DNA of 7,584 nucleotides, from the NCBI GenBank assembly GCA_005879505.1, contig VBKQ01000236.1, positions 1-7,584 on the forward strand. Direction: 5' to 3'. Source of the DNA: Deltaproteobacteria bacterium (GTDB lineage: Bacteria > Myxococcota > Myxococcia > Myxococcales > 40CM-4-68-19). Below, piece after piece: positions 1-5,361 of the stretch; position 1 is the first letter of the stretch, and each line of letters starts with the position of its first letter. The position numbers and the translations under genes were made by a program. A model generated the notes under the pieces. It was not told where the DNA came from and made no database searches. It worked only from the letters and a program-made list of their open reading frames with translations.

Positions 1-398
1 GGACGCACGCGATCGCCGGACTGCCGCCGGCGCACCTGGCCGCAGTCGTCGGTGAGGTGGTTCGCCTTACCGCGCCCCTGGGGACGGATTTCTCCACGCT
101 GCCTCCTTCGGACCCGGCGCTGGCGGACCGGCTCGCATCGCATTTCGCACAGGAAGCGCGGGAGACGCTCTGCTGGCTCGCGGCGCGGGTCGCCGCGGAG
201 CCGCCCACCGATTGGGATGCGCTTGCGCTCGGTGTGCGCGAGAGCGCCGAGCGGGTCGCGCTCGCGATCTGCGGCGATCCGGCCGCGGCGATCTCCATCG
301 TCTGCGCGGAGACCGGCGGGGGATTGGAGAAGCCCGAGGTGGCCCGACTCGCCCGCTTCGCCGTCAGCGAAGCACATCTGGCGATCCGGGCCCGATGA
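1..398 (+). CDS. C-terminal part of an unrecognised protein (5' end outside window)
   Basis: The reading frame is open from base 3 to the TGA at 396-398, so at least 131 residues are visible and the start lies upstream of the window. A GTG at 57 is in frame, but the sequence before it reads as normal protein (THAIAGLPPAHLAAVVGEVV), so I do not take it as the start. The visible part is Ala/Arg/Leu-rich and mostly helical, with no signal peptide, membrane segment or obvious catalytic motif. It ends near EVARLARFAVSEAHLAIRAR. Its style (an ERVALAICGDPAAA stretch, then a helical end) reminds me of the C-terminal domains of large TPR proteins in myxobacteria, but this is a weak impression and I assign no function. 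It converges on the CinA-like gene with only 3 nt between the stop codons and no visible terminator. Confidence 0.6.
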   Translation, partial: THAIAGLPPAHLAAVVGEVVRLTAPLGTDFSTLPPSDPALADRLASHFAQEARETLCWLAARVAAEPPTDWDALALGVRESAERVALAICGDPAAAISIVCAETGGGLEKPEVARLARFAVSEAHLAIRAR

Positions 399-401
399 GA
401 C

Positions 402-1127
402 TCACTCCTCGCGCACGATCACCCCGGCGGGCAGCCGCGCCTTGAGGAATTCGCAGGCCGACCGCACCTGCGCCGCGTCGCGCCCGTCGAACGTGACCTT
501 CACCCGGTGGTCGGCGGGATCGAATCGCGGATAGCTGCCGATCGCCACTGCCGGAAAGCGCGCCACGGTGGCGTCGAGGTGCTCGGCGAGGGCACCCTCA
601 CCGATGGTGAAGTAGAGCGCCTTCGAGTGGAAGGGAGCGACGCGAAAGCGATCGCGGATCCGCAGGAACCCTTCCCGCAGCAGCGACGGCACCCCCGGCA
701 GGATCACCACGTTCTCCAGGGAGATCACTGGAAACAGGTAACCCTCGTGGAATTCGAGGCGCGAGCCCTCCGGCACCTCCGCCAGCCTGCGCAAGGCGGG
801 TTTCAGCGGGTCACCGAAATGAGAGCGCAAGAGCTGCAGGGTCCGCTCATCGAGGACCACGGCACGCCCGAACGCCTGGGAGACGGCGGCGATGGTGACG
901 TCGTCGTGCGTCGGTCCGACCCCTCCGCTGGTGAACACCCACTGCGCCTGGGAGAGGGAGCGCCGGAGCGCGTCGACGATCAGAGGGACCTCGTCGGGTA
1001 CGGTCTCGATCCGTCGCAGCTCTACTCCGAGCCCGCGCAGCTCGCGGGCGAGGAACGGCCCGTTCTCGTCCTGCACCTTGGCAGAGAGGATCTCGTTGCC
1101 GATCACCAGGATGGCCGCGGTGCTCAT
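402..1127 (-). CDS. Single-domain CinA/FLAD1-type molybdopterin-binding-fold protein (competence/damage-inducible protein A family, COG1058 domain)
   Basis: The protein has 241 residues and starts at ATG 1127, which overlaps the TGA of the sigma-54 activator (ATGA, 4 nt). It contains the MoCF/MogA-type fold: GNEILSAKVQDEN at residues 10-22, the phosphate-binding TSGGVGPTHDDVT at 66-78 and LPGVPSLL at 143-150. A C-terminal part follows with FHSKALY (166-172) and GSYPRFD (197-203). Full bacterial CinA adds a C-terminal NMN deamidase domain, reaching about 400 residues; that domain is absent here and the gene ends cleanly. Related COG1058 domains hydrolyse ADP-ribose, NMN/NAD-type dinucleotides or FAD. 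From memory, the FHSK...GSYP...VKVT pattern resembles the N-terminal domain of eukaryotic FAD synthase (FLAD1) more than classical CinA. The likely role is cytosolic nucleotide pyrophosphatase or house-cleaning; the substrate is unknown. Confidence 0.87.
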   Translation of the reverse strand: MSTAAILVIGNEILSAKVQDENGPFLARELRGLGVELRRIETVPDEVPLIVDALRRSLSQAQWVFTSGGVGPTHDDVTIAAVSQAFGRAVVLDERTLQLLRSHFGDPLKPALRRLAEVPEGSRLEFHEGYLFPVISLENVVILPGVPSLLREGFLRIRDRFRVAPFHSKALYFTIGEGALAEHLDATVARFPAVAIGSYPRFDPADHRVKVTFDGRDAAQVRSACEFLKARLPAGVIVREE

Positions 1128-2674
1128 TCGGCGATGCCGTATTCGCGGATCTTCTTGATCAGCGTCGTGCGCGAGACCCCGAGGCGCTCTGCCAGCCGGC
1201 TGCGGTTGCCCCGGGTCTCGCGCAGCCCTGTCTCGATCAGCTCCTTTTCCAGCGCCTCGACCGCGGTGGCCAGATCGCTTCCCAGCCCGCGTTGCACCAG
1301 GGCCGCGAAGTGGGCGGCGTTCTCCGGCGCCTTGTCGGGCCGCGGCGCGCGCAGCTCGGGCGGGATCACCTCGGCGTCCCCGGCCAGCACGCAGAGCCGC
1401 TCGATCTCGTTCTCCAATTCGCGGACGTTGCCGGGCCAGTGCCATTCGTAGAACGCCGCCATCAGCTCCGGGTGCAACTTCTTGCGCGGCTTGGCGGTGC
1501 GCTGCGCGAGCGCGTCGAGGAAATGCTGGACCAGGAGCGGCAGGTCCGCGAGCCGCTCGCGCAGGGCGGGCACCTCGAGCGCGACCACATGCAGCCGGTA
1601 GAACAGGTCCTCGCGGAACTCGCGCCGGAGCACGGCCTCGCGCAGGTCCTTGTTCGAGGCGGCGATGATGCGCACGTCCACCTTCTCCGGCCTGGTGCCG
1701 CCCACCGGAACGAAGGTCCCCTCCTGGAGCACGCGCAAGAGCTTCACCTGCATGGCCGCGCTCATGTCGGCCACTTCGTCGAGGAAGAAGGTCCCGCCGT
1801 CGGCGATCTTGAAGAGGCCGGGCTTGTCGCGCGTCGCGCCGGTGAAGGAACCCTTCAGGTGGCCGAAGAGCTCGGACTCCAGCAGCTGATCGTTCAGCGC
1901 CGAGCAGTTCTGGGCGACGAACTGCTTGTCCTTGCGCGGTCCGCTGAAGTGCAGCGCCCGCGCGATCAGCTCCTTGCCCGTGCCGTTCTCGCCATGGATC
2001 AGCACGGTGACGTCGCTCGCCACCAACTTGTCCAGGAGGCCGTAGAGCCGCCGCATCGGCTCGCTCTTGCCGATGATGTCCGCGAAGCGATACCGGCCCT
2101 CGAGCTCTTCCTCCAGGTCGCGGATCCGCTTCTCGCGCTCTGCCACTGCCGCGTGGTACGCGTCGATCTCCTCGACGGTGGTATCCATCAGATCTGCCAG
2201 GCGCGGGACCTCGCGCGCTTCGATCCGCTGCACGCTCTCGAACGCCGCTTCCGGTTGGAGTACCGGCAGCGACAACGCTTTCACGGTGGAGACGGCGCGA
2301 TCGCGCGCGTGACTCGCCTTCTCCTGGACGAGGAAGCCGCAGGCGAACAGCGACCCCTGCCGTTGGCCCGCGAACGAGATCGGCGTCCCGATGATCTCCA
2401 GCCCCATGTGGCAAGGTCCGAGCAACTCGGTCCCTCCAGAGAGCTTCTGCAGCCCCTTCTCGATGCTCTCGTAGCAGCGGCGCAAACCCTCGCGGTCTCC
2501 CAGGCAGGCGGTGCAGATGCGGTTCTGCGGGGGAATGATGATGCCCTTGCCGTGGTCGAGCACGAAGCCGCGAGCATCGGTGAACGACAGCTCGACGCCC
2601 CACCAGCGCCGGACCGTCTCCCGGATCCGGCGGACGATCTGCAACTCTTCCAGGCGCGTGGAATCGATCGGCAT
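1124..2674 (-). CDS. Sigma-54-dependent transcriptional activator with N-terminal PocR sensory domain
   Basis: The protein has 516 residues from ATG 2674. This ATG lies 5 nt past the tmk stop with a GGGTGA-like ribosome site before it; an in-frame start at 2713 would run into tmk. Residues ~8-132 match the PocR sensor domain, with Cys at 54, 57, 67, 88 and 112 (ICTACLGDREGLRRC, LGPCHMGLEIIGTPI). PocR domains are predicted to sense small hydrocarbon derivatives. A charged helical linker (~170-193) follows, then the AAA+ domain: Walker A GENGTGKE (228-235), sigma-54 contact loop GSFTGA (275-280, Ser for the usual Ala), Walker B GGTFFLDEV (293-301), REFREDLFYRL (351-361) and WPGNVRELEN (413-422). 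A Fis-type helix-turn-helix closes the protein (~490-514, NRSRLAERLGVSRTTL). There is no receiver domain, so it should respond to a ligand directly. The stop overlaps the next gene's ATG. Its regulated promoter is not evident here. Confidence 0.95.
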   Translation of the reverse strand: MPIDSTRLEELQIVRRIRETVRRWWGVELSFTDARGFVLDHGKGIIIPPQNRICTACLGDREGLRRCYESIEKGLQKLSGGTELLGPCHMGLEIIGTPISFAGQRQGSLFACGFLVQEKASHARDRAVSTVKALSLPVLQPEAAFESVQRIEAREVPRLADLMDTTVEEIDAYHAAVAEREKRIRDLEEELEGRYRFADIIGKSEPMRRLYGLLDKLVASDVTVLIHGENGTGKELIARALHFSGPRKDKQFVAQNCSALNDQLLESELFGHLKGSFTGATRDKPGLFKIADGGTFFLDEVADMSAAMQVKLLRVLQEGTFVPVGGTRPEKVDVRIIAASNKDLREAVLRREFREDLFYRLHVVALEVPALRERLADLPLLVQHFLDALAQRTAKPRKKLHPELMAAFYEWHWPGNVRELENEIERLCVLAGDAEVIPPELRAPRPDKAPENAAHFAALVQRGLGSDLATAVEALEKELIETGLRETRGNRSRLAERLGVSRTTLIKKIREYGIAE

Positions 2675-2679
2675 GGCGC

Positions 2680-3309
2680 TCACCCGAGCTGCTGCTGCAG
2701 CGCCGCATGGCACAGTTCAGCCACCTCGGCGATCGGCCGCGTGCCGTCGATGGACACCACCGAGGCGAGCGTGCCGACCAGCCGTGAATATTCGCGCTCG
2801 ATCACCGCCAGCTGCTGCGGCGTCTCGTAGCGCTCCAGCTTCGCGCCCCGGCTGCGCACGCGCTCCAGAGCCACGGTCGCGGGGACGTAGAGAAAGAGCG
2901 TCAGGTCCGGGCGCCTGGCGAAGCGGTTCGCCTGGCTGATGAACTCGTGCGAGACGCTGGCGCCCTGGTAGGCGAGCGACGAGAGCGTATACCGGTCGAG
3001 GATCACGTCTTCGCCCCGGGCGAGGCGCGGCTCGATCTGCGAGCCGAGGTGATCGAGCCGATCAGCGGCGAAGAGCAGCGCCATGACCCGCTCGTCGACC
3101 ACGCCCAGCTTGCCGTCCGCCTGAGTGGTGGCCGCCCGTCCGGCGAGGATCTGGCGGATCACCAGGCCGACGGGACCCTCGCTGGGCTGGTGCGCCTGAT
3201 AGACCGTGCGCCCTTGCTTCTGCAGCCGCTCGGCGAGGAGGCGCGCCTGGGTCGTGGTACCGGCGCCGTCGAGGCCCTCGAAGACGATGAAGCGGCCCGG
3301 CGAGCTCAT
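2680..3309 (-). CDS. tmk: Thymidylate kinase (dTMP kinase) with variant P-loop
   Basis: The protein has 209 residues, usual for the family, which phosphorylates dTMP to dTDP in the cytosol for DNA synthesis. ATG 3309 overlaps the TGA of the small membrane protein gene (ATGA), with GGGGAT a few bases upstream; an in-frame start at 3477 would lie inside the neighbour. Features seen are FEGLDGAGTTTQ (residues 10-21), the PSEGPVG dTMP-site region (about 42-48), LLFAADR, the DRYTLSSLAYQG motif (about residues 105-116), and the LID-like RVRSRGAKLERYETPQ. The Walker A Lys expected at residue 18 is Thr (codon ACC, 3256-3258). All other family signatures are intact, so I still call it tmk rather than a decayed copy. 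The variant may be a lineage trait. The PocR-activator gene starts 5 nt downstream, which suggests co-translation. Confidence 0.93.
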   Translation of the reverse strand: MSSPGRFIVFEGLDGAGTTTQARLLAERLQKQGRTVYQAHQPSEGPVGLVIRQILAGRAATTQADGKLGVVDERVMALLFAADRLDHLGSQIEPRLARGEDVILDRYTLSSLAYQGASVSHEFISQANRFARRPDLTLFLYVPATVALERVRSRGAKLERYETPQQLAVIEREYSRLVGTLASVVSIDGTRPIAEVAELCHAALQQQLG

Positions 3310-3656
3310 GCATCGATCCCCATCGCCTTCCGCAGCTCGCGGACGCGCGCCTCCAGCCGCACCTCGCGGTGCAGATGGGCGCGGCCGTCGCGATAGCTGC
3401 GCACGGCATCCCAGAGCAGGAGCAGGTCGAGCAACACCAGCGGCCAGAAGAACAGCGGTGGGATCAGCGAATCCCACAGCAGCTTGCCGCAGACGGCGGC
3501 GAGCAGAGCCCAGCAGAGGCCCCCGACGCCGGCCCGGACGAAGAGGTCGACGGACCTGCGCGCGCGCGCTGCCTCAGCCAGCGCCGAGAGCTCTTGTTGC
3601 TGGGCGACCCGCTCTTGCATCGCGGGCGCTGTACTCCCCGCGGTCCCTTCAGTCAA
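3306..3656 (-). CDS. Small hypothetical membrane protein, two transmembrane helices
   Basis: The protein has 116 residues. I chose the TTG at 3656 because AGGAG (3667-3663) sits 6 nt before it and it abuts the upstream TGA as TGATTG. The ATG at 3620 (104 residues) has only a distant GGAG. Residues 1-40 are charged and helical (MQERVAQQQELSALAEAARA). Two hydrophobic stretches follow, ~42-60 (AGVGGLCWALLAAVCGKLL) and ~66-83 (PPLFFWPLVLLDLLLLWD), separated by a very short turn, so this is a helical hairpin in the inner membrane. The tail (88-116) is basic and amphipathic, ending RLEARVRELRKAMGIDA. I recognise no family. It sits between the zinc-ribbon gene and tmk, touching both, so it is almost surely expressed with them. 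With so short a loop, both ends probably face the cytoplasm. Confidence 0.75.
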   Translation of the reverse strand: MTEGTAGSTAPAMQERVAQQQELSALAEAARARRSVDLFVRAGVGGLCWALLAAVCGKLLWDSLIPPLFFWPLVLLDLLLLWDAVRSYRDGRAHLHREVRLEARVRELRKAMGIDA

Positions 3657-3667
3657 TCAGAGCTCCT
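3657..3667 (-). promoter_or_regulatory. Ribosome binding site for the small membrane protein (fixes a TTG start)
   Basis: AGGAG at 3667-3663 is followed by CTCTGA and the TTG at 3656-3654. The 6-nt spacing is good, and the site lies in the last codons of the zinc-ribbon gene (QEL, then TGA). It supports the TTG start over the ATG at 3620 and implies that ribosomes finishing the zinc-ribbon protein can restart at once. Confidence 0.6.
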
Positions 3668-4229
3668 GCAGCGGGAACGGCATGCCGCAGTCGCTGCAGC
3701 GCACTTCCCTGGCAACCCGCGCGAAGCAAGCCGGACAGGTGATGGTCCCCTCCACACTCGCGCGCCGCTCCTCCTCGGGCGGCGGCTCCGCGAACCGCGC
3801 CTTCCGCCGTCCACACGTGTCGCAGATGGCGCCGGGCGACGCCGTGCCGCACCATGGACAGGTCGCCGTATCGGTCGGGACGGGCGTGCGCTCGCCACTG
3901 TCCGGCTCGCGACCGCGGTCGACCTCGATCTCGCCACTCCAGGCGCCTTGCGCTTTGGCGTCCACCTCGTGTTGCGTGCGGTCGAGCGGCAGCGCGCCGT
4001 CGGTCCACTGCGGCTGGGCGACCCGGCCTTCCTGAAAGCGCGTGTGCTCCAGCCCCGCAAGCGGCTCGGCCCGCACCGCCTGGTCGGGCGACGCGACCTG
4101 CGTCATCTCCAGCTCCTCGAGCGCCGCCGCGGCGCCCCCATCCCCCGCATGCGATGGGAACGTCTTGCCGCAGCTGGTGCATTCCGGTGAATCGTCCAGG
4201 TTGTCGGCGTCGCAGACGGGGCAGCGCAT
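3657..4229 (-). CDS. Triple zinc-ribbon protein of unknown function
   Basis: The protein has 190 residues from ATG 4229. A GTG at 4268 in the same frame would add 13 Pro/Arg-rich residues before the first ribbon and is less likely; neither start has a strong ribosome site. Three Cys4 knuckle pairs are visible: C3/C6 with C17/C20 (CPVC...CTSCG), C124/C127 with C136/C139 (CPWC...CDTCG), and C165/C168 with C178/C181 (CPAC...CSDCG). Between the first and second ribbons lies a long, acidic, probably disordered linker (~25-120) containing LEELEMTQ and LAGLEHTRF. Such proteins may bind nucleic acid or protein partners, but nothing here shows which. There is no membrane segment, unlike many zinc-ribbon proteins of this kind; the next gene downstream does encode a two-helix membrane protein, which might be a partner (inference). 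It ends with MPFPLQEL, directly against the next start codon. Confidence 0.85.
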   Translation of the reverse strand: MRCPVCDADNLDDSPECTSCGKTFPSHAGDGGAAAALEELEMTQVASPDQAVRAEPLAGLEHTRFQEGRVAQPQWTDGALPLDRTQHEVDAKAQGAWSGEIEVDRGREPDSGERTPVPTDTATCPWCGTASPGAICDTCGRRKARFAEPPPEEERRASVEGTITCPACFARVAREVRCSDCGMPFPLQEL

Positions 4230-4278
4230 GGGGCGCGCAGCGTACCATCGCGGGGGCGGGGGCCGCACAGGTAAAAGC

Positions 4279-4941
4279 CTAATGCAGGCGCGGGTGGCCG
4301 GTCAGCGGCACGAAACGCACATGCATCAGGATCTTGCGGTCGAAGTCATCGCCGGAGGGCAGCTTGTGCCAGAGCTGCAGCTCCTGGTGTTCGGGATCCG
4401 GCCCCACCGGGATGACCAGCCGGCCACCGGGCGCGAGCTGCTGCAGAAGCGGCGCAGGCACTTCCTCGGGCGCCGCCGCGACCACGATGGCGTCGTAGGG
4501 CGTGGCCTCGGGCCAGCCGCGCGCGCCGTCGCCGACGCGGAACTCGACGTTTTCGTAGCCCAGCTCCCTCAGGGTCCGCTCCGCCCGCCCCGCCAGCTCG
4601 GGCACGATCTCGATCGTGCGCACGGTGCTCGCCAGCGGGAGCAGCTCGCAGAGGATCGCGGTCTGATATCCGCTCCCCGTCCCCACCTCGAGCACGCGCT
4701 CACGCCCTTCGAGCTGCAGCGCCTCGGTCATGGCGGCGACGATGTAGGGCTGGGAGATGGTCTGTCCGTACCCGATCTCGAGCGGATGGTCTCCCTCCGC
4801 GTACGGCTGCCCCTCCTCCGGGACGAAGAACCGCCGGGGCACGCGGGCGAAGGCGGCGAGAACACGAGGGTCACGAATTCCCTGCTCGATGAGGCGCCGC
4901 ACCAGCTGGCCCTCGCGAAACGGCGGCAGAAGCCCCTCCAT
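4279..4941 (-). CDS. pcm: Protein-L-isoaspartate(D-aspartate) O-methyltransferase
   Basis: The protein has 220 residues, normal for bacterial Pcm. The enzyme uses S-adenosylmethionine to methylate isoaspartyl residues in aged proteins, starting their repair in the cytosol. Signature parts are present in order: GIRDPRVLAAFARVPRRFFV (21-40), GYGQTISQPYIVAAMTE (58-74), SAM-binding motif I VLEVGTGSGYQ (83-93), the acidic post-I strand TIEIVPEL (109-116), GDGARGWP (137-144) and the family ending VRFVPLTG (208-215). The ATG at 4941 has AAGGAG one base upstream, too close for ideal initiation, but no better in-frame start exists and the VOC stop lies only 11 nt before it. The stop is TAG at 4281-4279. 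A 49-nt gap to the zinc-ribbon gene follows, the longest gap in the run. Confidence 0.96.
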   Translation of the reverse strand: MEGLLPPFREGQLVRRLIEQGIRDPRVLAAFARVPRRFFVPEEGQPYAEGDHPLEIGYGQTISQPYIVAAMTEALQLEGRERVLEVGTGSGYQTAILCELLPLASTVRTIEIVPELAGRAERTLRELGYENVEFRVGDGARGWPEATPYDAIVVAAAPEEVPAPLLQQLAPGGRLVIPVGPDPEHQELQLWHKLPSGDDFDRKILMHVRFVPLTGHPRLH

Positions 4942-4952
4942 GCTCCTTCAAC

Positions 4953-5354
4953 CTACTTCTCATGTGGGAAGTGCGAAAGACCGATGCGGTTTCCCTCGGG
5001 ATCGCGGACGTACAGCGACCAGCGCGTGCGGTGCACGATCTCCACAGCCAGCGATGCGAGCCTCTCTTCCCAGGCCTCGCGCTCCGCGGCGACGATGCGG
5101 AGCGCGAGCAGGTGCAGGCCACCGTGGGGATCGCGAAACGGCGTGGGAGGGCGTTCCGCAGCGCAGGATTCGAGGGCCAGGAACTCCTCTCCGGCGCCGA
5201 CGGAAAGCCATACCGAACGCTCGCCGGGACGTCCGTCTTCCCAGGGCCAGCGCCTCAAGACGCGCAGCCCGAGGACCTCGACATAGAACCTTTCCGCGGC
5301 AGAAAGGTCCTTCACCTGGATGGCGAGATGGTGATGTCCGTGGACCTGCGGCAT
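4953..5354 (-). CDS. VOC-superfamily (glyoxalase/dioxygenase-like) protein
   Basis: The protein has 133 residues from ATG 5354. An in-frame start at 5438 would add 28 residues that are only antisense to typA. The vicinal oxygen chelate fold is clear: HHHLAIQVKDLSAAERFYVEVLGL (7-30, about the first beta-alpha unit), FLALES (58-63), GGLHLLALRI (78-87) and a closing WSLYVRDPEGNRIGLSHF (112-129). In metal-binding members a His on strand 1 and on strand 5, and a Glu after DPxGN, bind the metal. Here H9 and H81 fit, but the usual final Glu position is Gly (G125), so metal binding or activity may differ. The substrate cannot be named. It is the first gene of the minus-strand run, yet its ATG is only 4 nt from the first typA codon, leaving no separate promoter region. 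Confidence 0.88.
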   Translation of the reverse strand: MPQVHGHHHLAIQVKDLSAAERFYVEVLGLRVLRRWPWEDGRPGERSVWLSVGAGEEFLALESCAAERPPTPFRDPHGGLHLLALRIVAAEREAWEERLASLAVEIVHRTRWSLYVRDPEGNRIGLSHFPHEK

Positions 5355-5361
5355 CTGGGTG
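5355..5361. other. Junction between the VOC start and truncated typA (rearrangement or assembly join)
   Basis: The VOC gene starts at 5354 on the minus strand, and recognisable TypA sequence (VQERAMDS) begins at 5359 on the plus strand. Only 4 nt separate the two start codons. The six codons before 5359 in the typA frame (CGIW and neighbours) do not resemble TypA. There is no room for two promoters or for untranslated leaders, so this looks like a breakpoint rather than a normal divergent intergenic region. Confidence 0.6.

Larger units (their letters stand above)
402..5354 (-). other. Probable seven-gene operon (VOC - pcm - zinc ribbon - membrane protein - tmk - PocR activator - CinA-like)
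   Basis: All seven genes lie on the minus strand. Counted in transcription order, the intergenic steps are 11 nt, 49 nt, 0 nt (TGATTG), a 4-nt overlap, 5 nt and a 4-nt overlap. No hairpin followed by a T-run is visible between them. The 49-nt gap before the zinc-ribbon gene is the only place where an internal promoter would have some room, and I see no clear -35/-10 or -24/-12 there. Co-transcription is inferred from spacing alone. Confidence 0.6.

Noticed and set aside
2618..2626. CTCCCGGAT in the activator gene matching an arm of the palindromic insert in typA
   Set aside because: It is a 9-mer within conserved-frame coding sequence (arginine and isoleucine codons) without the surrounding palindromes, so it is probably chance in GC-rich DNA.
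1128..2708. A long open minus-strand frame that continues upstream from the CinA-like gene through the whole activator gene
   Set aside because: The extension is Arg/Gly/Ala-rich with no domain match, and the activator in the overlapping frame is complete and convincing. Long open frames without stops are expected in GC-rich DNA.
1292..2830. A 512-codon plus-strand frame antisense to the activator and tmk
   Set aside because: The translation is low-complexity His/Arg/Gln/Leu-rich with no motifs, and it mirrors real genes on the other strand.
4230..4278. Promoter or riboswitch in the 49-nt gap between pcm and the zinc-ribbon gene
   Set aside because: The gap is G-rich and short. I see no -35/-10 pair, no sigma-54 -24/-12 element and no stable hairpin.
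4962..5358. A plus-strand open frame upstream of typA that might have supplied the missing N-terminus by frameshift
   Set aside because: None of the plus-strand frames here contains HVDHGKTT or any other TypA N-terminal motif. The minus strand encodes the VOC fold.
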